Of a stretch of DNA of 64,000 nucleotides, positions 1 to 11,806 are shown piece by piece (position 1 is the stretch's first letter; each line of letters opens with the position of its first letter). The stretch comes from Cotesia glomerata (lineage: Eukaryota; Arthropoda; Insecta; Hymenoptera; Braconidae): NCBI RefSeq assembly GCF_020080835.1, contig NC_058167.1:5438459-5502458 (forward strand), given 5' to 3'. The notes under the pieces are model-generated. The model saw only the letters and a list, made by a program, of their open reading frames with translations, was not told the DNA's origin and did no database searches. Position numbers and translations under genes: made by a program.

Positions 1-2330
1 CGCTCGTTATTTAATGAATTAAAATGGTCATACACAATTTGTAAAAAAATAATCTTTTCACAAATGACCTAATAGTATTATGAAAAGATAGAGTCTATAA
101 ATACCAGATTGTTATATGAAGCCAGGATGAAAATCAACTTTCCTTAGCCGACCTTGCCATAGATTAAAATATTTTTATTTCTTTATTTTAACAAATGTAA
201 AATCAACCTTAACAATATAAAAATTTATAATAAAAATATTTATTAATATTTTTCAAAAAATACAATAAATTTTTTGGCACGGATGGCCCGGTATTAATTA
301 TTAAAAACTAAAAAATTTATGGTTCTTCGTTACTTAATGAATACAAATGGTCATAGACGATTTGTAAAGAAAAACTTTTTTTACAAATGACCTAATAGTA
401 CAATGAAAAGAAAGGGATGACTAATAACTGACTCAGATTGTCACAAGGAATCACGCTCAAGCCTGACTCTCCGTAGCTAACCTTATCATATAACAAAATA
501 ATTCTTTCAATTTTAAATAATATATAATTAACTGAAACACAATTATAATTTGAAATAAGAATTATGATTAATATTAAAGTTGAACTTTGAAATGAATGGT
601 GCATTAGTATTAAAAATCAAAATGTGTAATACTTATCTCATTAAAGGTCAATTTTAATGAAAAAATGATTAATTATTCAAAATTCACGGATTATTTTTAC
701 GCACGGATGGCCCGGAATAATTATTAGAAACAAATAAATTAATAAATCCAAGTTAATTAATAAATAGAAATGGAGAGTCATTAAAGGTTTATGAAGAAAA
801 ATCTTTTCACAAATGATCTGGTTGTAATACGGAAAGATAGAGACAATAAATACCAGACCCAGATTGTAATAAGAAGTCAGGATGAAACTCGACTCTCTTT
901 AGCCCACTTTGCCATATATTAAAATAATTTTATTTATTTTAACTAATGTTAAATCAACCTAAACAATATAAAAATTTATCATAAAAATTATTAATAATAT
1001 TACCCTTTAACCTTGCAATGAATAGTGCACTGCTACTACAAATAAATATACGGTAATACTTATCCAATAAGAAATCAGTATCATCGTAAAAATTAAAAAT
1101 TTTTCAAAATTCACGGAAATTTTCTATATACGGATGGCCTGGAATTATTAATAAATCCAACGTAATTGAAAATACTAATCTTACTATAGGATAAAGTTTA
1201 ATAGATTTATGGAAAACACTTTGTCACCAATAACCTGGCTGTAGAATGAGAAGGAAAAAATAACAAATACTCTTCTTTTATTGTTAGACTGTGTAAAGGT
1301 AAAACTTGACTCTCTCAAACACACCTTGCCTTATATTAAACCAATTCTTTTTATATGGATAAATATTCAATCTACTTGAACAATATCACAATTTAAAGAA
1401 AAATGGTAAATATTATTACAGTTCAAACTTGTTACGGAGGGGGCATGACTTCTAAAATAAATAAATAAAATAAGTGATATTTGATACAAGGTTAATTATA
1501 TTGTAAAAATTAATAATTGTTTAAATTTTTATATTAATTTTTTTGGCACGGATGGCCCAGAATTTATTATTAAAAACTAAAAAATTAATAGTTTCAGGTC
1601 AATTATTGGATAGAAATAAAGGGTCATCGATGATTAATGAAAAAAAAATTTTTCACAAATGACCTGCTAGTATTATAGAAGGAAAGGGATAATCGATTGT
1701 ATAATTTTCAATAAAAATTATGATTAATTTTTAAATTTAACCTTAAAATAGATACTGCACTACTACGAGAAATAAGAAAAAATGTAATACTTATCCAACA
1801 AAAGGTCAATTTGACTGTTAAAATTGATAATTATTCATTCACTGAAAATTTCTACGCACGGATGGCCCGGAATAATTATTGAAAACAAAAGAATTAATAG
1901 TTCCAGGTTAATTAATAAATAGAAATGAAGGGTCATAGAAGATTTATGAAAAAAAAACCTTTCCAAAAATGACCTGATAAAATTATGGAAAGAAAGGGAT
2001 GACAAATACCAGTTTCAGATTGCCATAAGGAATGAGGCTGAAGCTTGACTCTCCTAAGCACACCGTCCCATATATTAAACAAATTACTTTTATTTGAATA
2101 AATATCAAATCTACCTGAACAATATCATAATTTAAAGAAAAATGGTTAATATTGTTATAGTTTTACCTTGAAACGAATGGTGCACTTCTACTGAAATAAA
2201 TAGAAAAAATAAGTGATATTCGATAAAAAGTAAATTATCTCACAAAAATTAATCATTGTTAAACATACACAAATTTTTTGGCACGGATAGCCCACAATTA
2301 TTTACTAAGTACGGCACAATTGTCAATACT
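1..2330. repeat. ~425-bp satellite DNA array
   Basis: A tandem array marked by the recurring core GCACGGATGGCCCGG and its variants near 275, 702, 1128, 1546, 1857 and 2281. Spacing is about 425 bp except between the fourth and fifth marks, where a unit is about 110 bp short. Each unit also carries a TTTTCACAAATGACCT-like block and a block resembling GACTCTC plus TAGC. Units differ visibly from one another, so the array is old or is at the edge of a larger one. It contains no gene; small ORFs in it are chance. An inverted piece of the same family lies at 36590-36890. Confidence 0.87.
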
Positions 2331-2687
2331 AGGTTAATAATTGGATAAAAATAAAAATGTAATGACAATAAAAAGACAAAAAATACACCGCTTAGATTTT
2401 CATAATGAGTTAAGGTAAACATTGTCGGTGAGAAGCGAATCTTGCGACATATATAAATTTATCGTAAGATTTTATATAAGGACGGTACTTGTATGGTAAG
2501 AGAGGATAGTAATTTTCAGAATCTTACTCAGCAAGGATAACACGGCATTAGAGCAAATAACAAAGATTGTATAAGTTATCATATAGTTTTCTTAATAATT
2601 TATAACTATTTTAAATTCTTTTAAAAAACTATAGAAACTGAAAATAGCTTTTGGCATTTATAAGGAAATCAAAAGCACTGTTAAAAA

Positions 2688-3059
2688 TTATTTTTTCGCC
2701 TTAAGTAAGAGCTGAAGATGCAAAAATGCAAACTTAGTGAAATATTGTTTCTTCTGCTCTAAATCAAAATTAACAAGTTTTTTTACGTTGAATTCGTCTA
2801 CTTGAGACAAAAGGTGTAGTTGAATTACTTTCTTTTTAAGTAATACTGCGTCTTTCTCCACTTTCAGACTTAAGTTATCCGAAAACATCAAAAATTTTAT
2901 ATATTCTCTATCAGTTAGGTCTCCAATGTCCATTTTATTCAGCAGAACAACAGCGTCTCGAACGTTTAAATTCTTGCCAGTTTTAGTATTAGTTTTATCT
3001 TCGGGAGATTTTTTTTTTCCTTTCATTTCTTGTTTCGACGTCTTTGCCGCCTTTGCCAT
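2688..3059 (-). CDS. Lysine-rich hypothetical protein, in frame with the gene upstream
   Basis: A 123-residue ORF that I do not recognise. The first ~30 residues are Lys/Ser/Thr-rich and look disordered (MAKAAKTSKQEMKGKKK); the rest is a charged, leucine-rich, probably helical segment ending in LLLKAKK. Its ATG lies two codons after the TAA that ends the spliced ZSWIM3-like gene on the same strand, and in the same reading frame. It may be the C-terminal half of that protein cut off by a nonsense mutation, a stop read through at some rate, or a second cistron. Codon use resembles the upstream exons. No conserved domain was identified, so function is unknown. Confidence 0.5.
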   Translation of the reverse strand: MAKAAKTSKQEMKGKKKSPEDKTNTKTGKNLNVRDAVVLLNKMDIGDLTDREYIKFLMFSDNLSLKVEKDAVLLKKKVIQLHLLSQVDEFNVKKLVNFDLEQKKQYFTKFAFLHLQLLLKAKK

Positions 3060-3065
3060 CGCTTT

Positions 3066-4126
3066 TTAAAGCTTAATAGCTTTTTCCAGCAATAAGGTCC
3101 TTTGATTGGATGATCCGTTTCTACCGGCAATCTGTTATAATGAGATTTAGAAAAATGTTAAATTTCGAGTATATATAGTTTTGTGTAAGTAGTTGACAAA
3201 CTAATAACGAGGAATTTTATTTTTTTAATAATGATGATTTTCATTATTCTAAATATTATCATCAAGATTAATTTTTTAGCATTGGAAATCAAACAATTAT
3301 AAAACAATAGCTTAGCTCAAAACACATTATAATAGAAAAAAAATATATATATATATATAACCAAACAGTGACGTTGTGTAATTTTCATTAAAACTTATGG
3401 AATTTTGATTTTTTTACTAAATTCTTAATTACGTACCATTAGAGGATGATTATGTCGAAAATTACTTTCATCCACTTGCAAGGTCTTCTTTCGAGGAGAA
3501 GTGCTTACAAAAAGTTTAGCCGGACATGTTTCCCTGCAAAAAGTCGATCATTTACATTAGTATTTTTTTTACATATTTTGCACTTCTTCATTTACGCAAA
3601 TAAATAAAAAGACATAAGTGGTATAATAAAAGGTATAGGTGAAAAAAAAATTTATTTAAGTTTAAAAACATTGATCTTCTTTTCAAGCGAAAAAAATTAT
3701 CTTACAAGCAAAAATTTGAGGAACTAGAACATTTACTTTATCTTTTACTTTATCATTTTTTGGCTTGATTGATTATAATAAAAATAATCAAAGTTATGTT
3801 ATTTGATAATAATACATCAAAAATTAAAAATTTTTTGTTGACAATCAAACAACTAATGCAAATAATATAACCTATAAATGATTATTATATTCTTACGCTG
3901 ATTCAAGCTCATGTTGTTCGCATGTAGAGAATTTAAATTTAATCCGGTCATAGATCAAATGCGGATTAAAATCCACATTAGACCAATTTTTATGGACCTT
4001 GTATAATGATTCACTTGAGCGAACATTAAATTTATTTTCAGTTCTTTCTTGGTATGCATTTAACCAATGATTCAACCTTGTGTAAAATAAAAATTTTTTT
4101 GGAATACTTACCGAATTGTGATCCAT
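3066..4126 (-). CDS. Small spliced gene with a ZSWIM3/FAR1-like zinc-binding domain
   Basis: Three exons read on the minus strand: 4126-3897, 3533-3437 and 3131-3066. The introns begin GTAAGA and GTACGT and end TTTGCAG and TAACAG, and reading phase is kept across both junctions. The ~131-residue product runs from MDHNSVSIPKK and contains a Tyr/Phe-rich strand region, a CPAKLFVS block and a C-terminal HNHPL. This matches the layout of the N-terminal domain of zinc-finger SWIM proteins (ZSWIM3 type) and of FAR1/MULE-derived DNA-binding domains: Cys-Cys-His-x-His. No SWIM or transposase domain follows, so it is a stand-alone N-terminal module. It may be a domesticated transposase fragment or a small DNA-binding host protein. 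Family assignment is by eye. Confidence 0.6.
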
Positions 4127-4139
4127 GTTATTATTGTTA

Positions 4140-5330
4140 ATATTTAAGATAAAAGAATAATATATATCGGAAATTGAATTTTTGTAATTAATATTATAAA
4201 AGGCTTCGCAAATGAGACTTTACGATGTTCTTGATTGACCAAGCGTAAGACGAGAGAATTTGGATTGTGACACCAGAGCATAGTAGGTTCCTAACCTAAC
4301 ATCTACGATAAGGAGAGCGCCAATATTGAAATAATTACAATACAGCGATAACTTAAGATATTACAATGTTTGTGTATTCGAAATAAATACTGTAAATTGT
4401 AATCAATAATTAAATAAAATTTCAAAAGAATAAAATTACTTAAATTTAACTTCACGAATATTAATTTTAAGCGGTACAGATAACAAAAATTTCTAATCAT
4501 ATCTGCAGGTTACTACAGGAAAGTTGCAAACAAATTGACGGAAATAAATTATTATTGAAAACTATTTTTTCCTAACTTTCCAGAAAACAAACATTAAAAA
4601 ATTAAAATTTTTAGACTTCCCACAAATAATTTTCAGTTAAAAATTTGAAAAGAATTAATGCTTTGCTGGCGTTAGTTTTTAGTTAGTTTAATTTAATCAC
4701 ACCATGACATTTCTTAATAATAAACAAACATATAAATCATTAACTTGCGAAAAATCATTTTTATAATATAGTTATAAATTAATTTTAGCTGTAACAACAA
4801 TTGTATTGTATAATTACTGAATTAATAGAAGAAAATTAAAAATTTTTATTACCAAAGAGAGAATTTCACTAAAGTTTTCAATATAAATTTATGAAATTTA
4901 AATTTGTAAACTACCCACCAGAAATTTTCAGTCCGAAGTTCTCTAGATAAACTAAAAAAGTATCTACCTAAACAATATTATTTTAGAAACGAAATAGTCA
5001 ATAATGTATGTAGGAGACGGATAGTGTAAAATGCTGAAAATGCAGGAAAGCGGTGGATCAGGTTTTGGTGTGGATATCTCAATTAAAACGCGGAAATATT
5101 ATTAAAATAAACCCTATAAATTTATTAACACAAATTAAACTTAATATTTATTTAATATGTTAGCGGATTGTTTAAATAAAAGCGGATGAATAAAGCACTG
5201 CGTGATTAATAAAGCGAAGCCGGTTGATACGTGGTTGAGCACACTGCCGACTCTGGAAAAGTGGAGAATTATTTTTACAAATAACACAATTTATCTGTAA
5301 CAAACTAAAGCGGGTTAATAACAATTAATT
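4140..5330. other. AT-rich interval without a recognised gene
   Basis: No convincing ORF, intron pattern, tandem repeat or RNA gene was seen here. The open frame at 4303-4500 on the minus strand is low-complexity. From about 5000 the sequence becomes a little richer in GC as the R1-like fragment is approached. Confidence 0.5.
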
Positions 5331-5339
5331 TAAAGTCGG

Positions 5340-6437
5340 CGAACAAGAAATCACATCACAACCTTATATCCGATATTTGGGAGTGATGCTTGATGCCCGA
5401 CTCAACTTCAAGCAGCAAGTGGAACATGTCAGTGCCAAAGCGTCAGTAGTGAGGGCTAGTCTCGCACGACTGATGCCGAACGTCGGAGGCCCAAAGCAGA
5501 GCAGGAGGCTATTATTGTCATCAGTAGTCACATCGGTGCTCACTTCGGAACACCGGAACACCGGAACACTTCGGAACACCGGAACACCGACGGAATATCC
5601 ATTTGGGCCGACGCACTAAAGACGCAAGAATCATGGAGAAAGGCTGGACCAGTATATCGACTGAGTGCTCTACGAGTAGCTAGCGCCTTGCGCACAATAT
5701 CAGAGGAAGTAGCGTGTGTTATTTCCGGTACTCTGCCTCTCAGAGTCCTAGCTGAGGAAAGACGGAACCTATATCAACGAAAAAGGTCAACCACACTGAG
5801 CCCTGAAGAACCTAAAAGGGAAGAACGGCAACACAGCATCGCAAGATGGCAACAGGAGTGGAATGCTGCAGAGAAAGGCCAGTGGACGTACCGTCTCATA
5901 CCTCGGATTGATGTGAGGTTCAACCGGAGTCACGGTGAGATCAACTATTATTTAACGCAGATGTTATCCGGACACGGATGTTACTGGAAGTATCTTCACC
6001 GCTTTAAGCACGATGATACCCCAGAGTGCCCGTCCTGTCCAGGGGTTAATGAAGATGCGGAGCATGTTTTCTTTGTGTGTCCACGTTTCAACCAACAGCG
6101 CGATGAGTTGGAGAAGATTCTGAAAAAGAGAACCCAACCAGAGTCGATAGTAGAAGCAATGTTGTCGTCAGAAGCTGCCTGGAACGCCACAAGCTTTTTT
6201 GCTACAAAAGTGCTTACAGAGTTGCGATCCATCGAGAGGAAAAGAGCGAAAGACAGAATCTAGAAGGAAGAAATAACATCTTAGCCACCAGAGCAGTATG
6301 GTACAACTTTGGCGGCCCCCACCACCCAGTGGTGGTAGCTCGCGGCGCACGGTGGGGACGGTTCGCGACGCCCTGGTGGGGACAAGTGGTTGTACATTTG
6401 ATTGCATATACATATATACATATATATATATATATAT
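5340..6437 (+). mobile_element. 5'-truncated R1-clade non-LTR retrotransposon (RT C-terminus and 3' tail)
   Basis: Coding begins inside the reverse transcriptase: RYLGVMLDARLNFKQQVEH, then a conserved Lys-Ala-Ser/Arg-Leu-Met-Pro-Asn-Val-Gly-Gly stretch, typical of the thumb region of R1-clade elements. After a frame disruption at 5540-5590, WADALKTQESWRK and the C-terminal domain follow to a stop at 6261-6263. The C-terminus has the expected Cys/His knuckle, CPSCPGVNEDAEHVFFVC. The 3' UTR (6264-6408) is GC-rich and is followed by a (TA)n tract that ends where hAT copy 1 begins. The 5' truncation and the frame break show a dead copy. A second copy of the same 3' tail is present in inverse orientation at 36011-36180. 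Confidence 0.85.
5540..5590 (+). repeat. Short-unit repeat (CGGAACACC) disrupting the RT frame
   Basis: About five copies of CGGAACACC or TTCGGAACACC sit exactly where the R1-like protein should run into its WADAL block. The expansion shifts the reading frame and replaces the expected residues with Thr/Gly/Arg-rich sequence. This is probably a replication-slippage event in a dead element. Confidence 0.8.
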
Positions 6438-7095
6438 TAGGGTGTTTCAAAAAAAGAGGAATTTTTTTTTTTTCTTTTGGTGTCTAAAAATTGATAGTAT
6501 ACCTAAAAACAAAAATTTTGGCGCCCATGTGAGCTCTTAATATCAATAGTAAGATTTGCCTGTATCCATTTCTTTATTTTCCATTTAAATAACACGGGAA
6601 AAATTTTTTTTAATTTTTTAATTTTTATTACTTTGGAACGGTTCATCGTAACAACAATCTGAAAAATGATATTTGTAGGAAATTTTACGCTCTACAAAAA
6701 ACGTCTGAAGACCAAAGTTCCTCAGATTAACAGCTTCAAAGATATCCGCGGTCAAAGATAACACTAATAAAAAATTTCAAATATTTTCCAATAAAATTAC
6801 AAAAAAAATATCACATGCTATATTTTTATTATTTTTTATGTTAAATTACTTCAATTACGTTAACCTGAGACTGTAAACTTTTTTTTTTTACTAATTAATT
6901 CAATACTTAACTCACGAAATGCACTAATATATAAATATAAACGTTAAAAATATCTTATAAATGATTTTTGGTCTCTTTTATAACAAATTTCTTTTTTTTT
7001 TTTCTAAATATTAAGAACTTCTATTGAACAATTTAGTCTTTATAACAGAAAACTATATTTACAACTTGTTACAACAATTTTTCAACTTGAAAATA

Positions 7096-10000
7096 TTACA
7101 GTTTTATAAAATTACTTTTATTGCAATTAGGATATTGTTTTCTATGTTCTGTCACTACTTGCAACAAATATTGAAGCTGTTCTTCATCTTTCGTTAAGCA
7201 TCGATTATACTGCTCTATCAATGCCACGCCGCGTTCTGCTACATCATTCACAACTTGAAGTTTCCCGAAATACTCCAAGTTTTCTAAGAAATTCAGATTT
7301 TGAGGCCACAAAGTAACATCCTCATCAATGAACTCATACGACAAATCAAACGATTCAAATATATTAATCGATCTCATAGACATAAATTGACTAAGATCTT
7401 TATTTAATAATGACTCTAAATTTTTCTTTATCTATTATAAAGCGATTTGTTGTAGTTTCATTGGCTTTACAGTTTTTAAGAGCATGAACTATTCTTTTTT
7501 TTGTTCCAACTGAAACATTTTTATCAAAGAGAGATAAAACAGACAGCTCGTTGTTTAAATACCACAAGTGATCGGCTAATTTTTGTGAGCATGTCTGTGA
7601 AAGACTATTATTAAATCTTTCATATGAAATTAATTCTTTAATCAAAGTTAAATCATTATTAGGTGCTGTTATAGCACACGGCGCAGTGAACCAAGCTTTT
7701 AAATAGAATATTATGATAAATAAACAAAGTTCTCGTAATCCATCTATTTCCGATTTAGTAAGATGAAATTCATTTCTGAATAAAAAAATTTTTAAACTAT
7801 ATATTGCTTTAGCCATCCACCTTGCATGATGGACCGCTCCAGGATGCTTAAATGTAATATTTGTGGTATTAGTACCCAAAAATATTAATGATAATTCCAG
7901 AAGTTCACGGTAATCGTCTCGACAATGATCCATCTACAAAAAAAGTTATAAGTCAAAATGAAATTGATTATATCGCAATTTCAAAGTTGAGAAGACTAAT
8001 TATTATTAACTGATGTGAGGTAAAAGTTGTAAAATATTTTACAAACGCAATTCTATTCGTTAAAGATGATTGAAAGTATAACAGTCATGTGAAACTGATT
8101 TTCAATATTTTTAATCACGACGGCAAGTTAATTAATCAGAGTAAAATTGATAATTGAGGAGCTTATTTTCAAAAGGGTATCTTTTGATTTTTGATTAATC
8201 GAGACAAAAACTAGTTATCTTCAATTATAAATATTTGTATTGAACTTTTTTTAATTTAGCTATAAAGTGCAATCGGTTATGAAGCTGCAATTCGATTTTC
8301 ATTTATAAATGTTCATAATTCTCAAAGTAATTAGTATTTAAAAGTTCAGAAAACTGGTATTTTAAAATATGAAAAGATACCCTTTTGAAAATCAGCTCCT
8401 CAATTATACTGAACTTTATACATTTTTCTTTTCCACTTTAACATCAGTTAATAATTCTTCAGCGCTGGATTAAAAAATTTTACTTCTATTTGATTATTAA
8501 CGAATTTCAAAATCTCATCTTTGATTGGTGTTATTACTTCCAAAACTTTTTTGTCACAAATACCAGCCGTAAAGTTTGATTGGTCAATTTCATCCCACTT
8601 CTTTTTAAATCTCTGATAAATTGGAACGTTTGGGCCAGACGAAGCAGGCCAGTATACTTCAAATGCACTTCGAAGAACAATTTAAAAAATATGGTGTCGG
8701 CATGGCAAGTACAACAGTTTTCTACTAAGAGCCTTTTCTACTAATACACACGCACCATTTCTGATTCCTGAAAAAATAAAATGAGAATTGCTAGTGAAGT
8801 ATCGATTTTTTAGAGTAGTACGGAGAAATCTTTTCAATTTGAAAAAAAATTACTCATAACTTGGAAATTAATGGTTAATACTAAAAATCTGATTTGATTT
8901 AGCATTTAAACATTACGGTAATCAACCATGTTATATTATTTTTATTAATAAATTATTTACCCGTATTTGACGCCGTAGTATCAGAACACAATGCTTTGAT
9001 GTTGTCAGTATTAATATCCCATTGTTTTACTGTTTTAATAATAGCTGAAGCTTGGTTTTGTCCAGTCCCAGATTCTAGTTTAGGAACTCCTAACAGTTGA
9101 AATTTACCTGATGATGATAAAATAATCGCAAGCCGGTCAACTTGTTCTGTACCTATAATATCTGATAACAGTTTTCCATCAAAATGTAGTACATAATTGT
9201 CAGTTTCCAGATTAGTCTTCAGATTTAACGCCGCTTCTTTCCGGAATTTTTCCCTTGCTCGGTGAATAGTCACATGACTAAAGTTTACGCTTGCACAATC
9301 AATGTTCAAGCAAGATAATGAAGCAGCAATAATGTAAGTCGCCATCCTACTAGTCACGTTAGCTCTATCCAAAGCCGCAGCAAGTTCTGGTGTCATTATA
9401 TCAATTTTTGGAACTTGTTGTTTTGGCATTTCATCTTCATAATCAGAGATTATACGAGAAGTATTACTTTCCAAAGATTTCTGGGATAATTGAGATGGAT
9501 GACTTGATATTTTATGATTAGCAACATCATCAGTCTCAACTGCACAATAATAGTTGACATTGTCGTTATCAAACTCTCCTGACATTATTATTACTATCAT
9601 TACCATTATTATTATAGTTTTTATCATTGCTATCAATGTTCTCTTCACTATTATTATCACTATTATTGTTATTATTATCATAATTGCTGATATCAACATC
9701 CATGTCTTCGACATCTTCTAAAATTGGTTGGAGAATTATATGAAATAAAACCACGTCGACTGGAAGAGTTTTGTCCCAAATAAAATAATCTTTTTCTTTG
9801 TCCAGTATATTTAAAACATCCGCATGAGCTACATCAAATAGTTTATTTAATTCATCCTGAAAAACGGATTCCTTTTTTTTGAGACTTTGACTTTTTCATT
9901 TTACGGTTTTTTGTAAATTCTTCCATCGATTGTGATTTGAGATTAGTTTCAAAAAAGCAGACTTTTTCTCTCTTGTCGGGATTTGTGCCGCACACCAAAT

Positions 10001-10171
10001 TTCAAAAACTTTGTCGATAGTGATTGATATACTTTCTTTAACTGAAAAATTTTTCGTATCAAGATAATAAAATAAAAGCGACATAACCTCTTTCAGAGAG
10101 GGTAATTTTTTTCCAACTAATTCACTTAACACATCACCAATCAAGTACACTGTTTTCATCATTATGGTCAC
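7096..10171 (-). pseudogene. hAT-like transposase, fragmented (copy 1)
   Basis: Pieces in order on the minus strand are 10171-9896, ~9860-9569, ~9620-8953, ~8768-8460, 7933-7430 and ~7440-7096. Recognisable features are LHFDGK, then SDTTASNTG, then CRHH; the last resembles the Cys-x2-His motif shared by hAT, Kolobok, P and related transposases. An RWMAKAIYSLKIFLF block and a C-terminal AERGVALIEQYNRCLTKDE block follow. An intron starting GTAAATAA separates SDTTASNTG from the CRHH exon. Lesions include frame changes before and within an Asn-rich AAT-triplet tract (9590-9690), a stop right after CRHHIF, and a frameshift near 7430. Copy 2 keeps the 3' half in better shape. Confidence 0.8.
8151..8406. 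repeat. Foldback (MITE-like) hairpin inside hAT copy 1
   Basis: Inverted ends TAATTGAGGAGCT and GCTCCTCAATTA, extending to about 30-35 bp of near-complementary sequence around AAAAGGGTATCTTTTG. The loop is non-coding. The same unit is at 50218-50474 in hAT copy 2, so it entered before the two copies diverged. It lies in a non-coding stretch, probably an intron. Confidence 0.75.
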
Positions 10172-11143
10172 AAAATTTATAACTGATATATTTTAACTAA
10201 TTAAATTAATAATATAACGGATTGAAAAAACAGTCAGTATCAATGAACAAAGATAATGACGAGAAGATATAGTAAAGCGTTGAGAGCAAAGCAACTAAAT
10301 GAATTTAGTACCGAACAACCAGGCTTACCAACACAGAGCTTATTAGCTACAACACTCAAATTAAATGAGTATAATACTCTGTACCGACAGAGCTAAATAA
10401 AGCTCTGTTGATATTTTTCAAATAAAAATCATTTGATCAAGTTTTATAGTAGATTTAATTGATTTAACGTATTTACAGAATTTTCATATTATTTTGAATA
10501 ATATGCAATGATGAGTGTTTGGTGAGTTTGTGTAATAAGGAACTTTACATTTTCCTCTTACAAAAATTTATAAATTTTATAAAATATAAAATAAATTTGT
10601 TATAAAAGAGACCAAAAAATCATTTATGTGACATTTTTAACGTTTATATTTATATATTAGTGCATTTCGTGAGTTAAGTATTGAATTAATTAGTAAAAAA
10701 AAAAGTTTACAGTCTCAGGTTAACGGAATTGAAGTAATTTAACATAATAAATAATAAAAATATAGCATGTGATATTTTTTTTGTAATTTTATTGGAAAAT
10801 ATTTGAAATTTTTTATTAGTGTTATCTTTGACCGCGGATATCTTTGAAGCCGTTAATCTGAGGAACTTTGGTCTTCAGACGTTTTTTGTAGAGCGTAAAA
10901 TTTCCTACTAATATCATTTTTCAGATTGTTGTTACGATGAACCGTTCCAAAGTAATAAAAATTAAAAAATTAAAAAAAATTTTTCCCGTGTTATTTAAAT
11001 GGAAAATAAAGAAATGGATACAGGCAAATCTTACTATTCATATTAAGAGCTCACATGGGCGCCAAAATTTTTGTTTTTAGGTATACTATCAATTTTTAGA
11101 CACCAAAAGAAAAAAAAAAAAATTCGTCTTTTTTTGAAACACC

Positions 11144-11146
<3 letters not shown>

Positions 11147-11218
<72 letters not shown>
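11147..11218. repeat. (TA)n microsatellite
   Basis: About 70 bp of almost pure TA, continuous in origin with the (TA)n at 6409-6437 on the other side of hAT copy 1. The transposon split one microsatellite. Confidence 0.95.
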
Positions 11219-11228
11219 ATCTATATAT

Positions 11229-11340
11229 AACAGTGTTACAGAGACCTGTAAACACGTACCATTTCATATATAGTTTACGTAAATTAAAATCTTACTTACC
11301 TTTTACTGTTTTATTAATAATTTCTAATTTTACAATTAGA
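11229..11340 (+). repeat. Sequence flanking the (TA)n, repeated inverted at 35890-36010
   Basis: The segment starting CAGTGTTACAGAGACCTG is nearly identical for about 75 bp to the reverse complement of 35940-36010. It continues with weaker similarity for another ~40 bp. In both places it lies just beyond the (TA)n tail of an R1-type 3' end. It is either the shared target of a site-selective retrotransposon or part of an inverted repeat around Polinton 1. Confidence 0.75.
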
Positions 11341-11344
11341 AATT

Positions 11345-11642
11345 TCTAATATTAATTTCTAATTTATTATATCTATAATTGCGGAAATGCCCCCGTGTTT
11401 TATCAGGCAGATAAAAAAGAATCCATGCTTATTATGCTTTGAGATCTATTCATAGCTCTTTAAATACTTATTATTATGACCAGCTATCTATAAGATAATA
11501 ATAATCTGACTCACAGCTCCCAGGTTTTTAAAAGATTTAAGTACCTACAGGTATACAATGACAGTTTGTGAAATAAAATGTTGCTCATATCTACCAATGC
11601 TGCTTTGTGTAGTTGTTGTGGTGTTTAACAGAAGTTTTACTT

Positions 11643-11676
<34 letters not shown>

Positions 11677-11800
11677 CTTGTGTTAAATCCATGTTATCTT
11701 AAATTTAAGAATAATAAAAATTAAGGAGGGTTCGAATAATTGATATACGTGTTAAAATATTGTCCTTTTTCAGTTTATTGTTACAGTTATAAAGCAAGTA
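11345..11800. other. Spacer left of Polinton 1
   Basis: AT-rich sequence with a run of about 26 A near 11643-11668. No gene is seen. The left terminus of Polinton 1 should lie here or just before it, but I could not identify a terminal inverted repeat. Confidence 0.45.
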
Positions 11801-11806
11801 TAATAT

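Larger units (their letters stand above)
6438..11146 (-). mobile_element. hAT-like DNA transposon, copy 1
   Basis: Bounded by inverted termini TAGGGTGTTTCAAAAAAAG on the left and its complement on the right (ends at 11146). The inverted repeats continue inward for about 500 bp and include the block GGCGCCCATGTGAGCTC. The flanks give ATATATAT on both sides, an 8-bp duplication that is weak evidence here because the target is a (TA)n tract. Copy 2 (48991-54166) has the unambiguous 8-bp duplication CTATATAT, which supports a hAT-type element. Genes lie on the minus strand. A 256-bp hairpin sits between coding blocks. Confidence 0.85.

Noticed and set aside
4303..4500. 65-codon minus-strand ORF
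   Set aside because: Low-complexity AT-rich translation with no start context or homology seen.
6168..6540. Open frames on both strands over the R1 3' end
   Set aside because: They lie in the 3' UTR and (TA)n, and the same ORFs recur at the second tail copy only because the UTR is GC-rich and repeated.
11345..11800. Polinton 1 left terminal inverted repeat
   Set aside because: I compared it by eye with 34010-35100 and found no convincing complement; a computed self-alignment would be needed.
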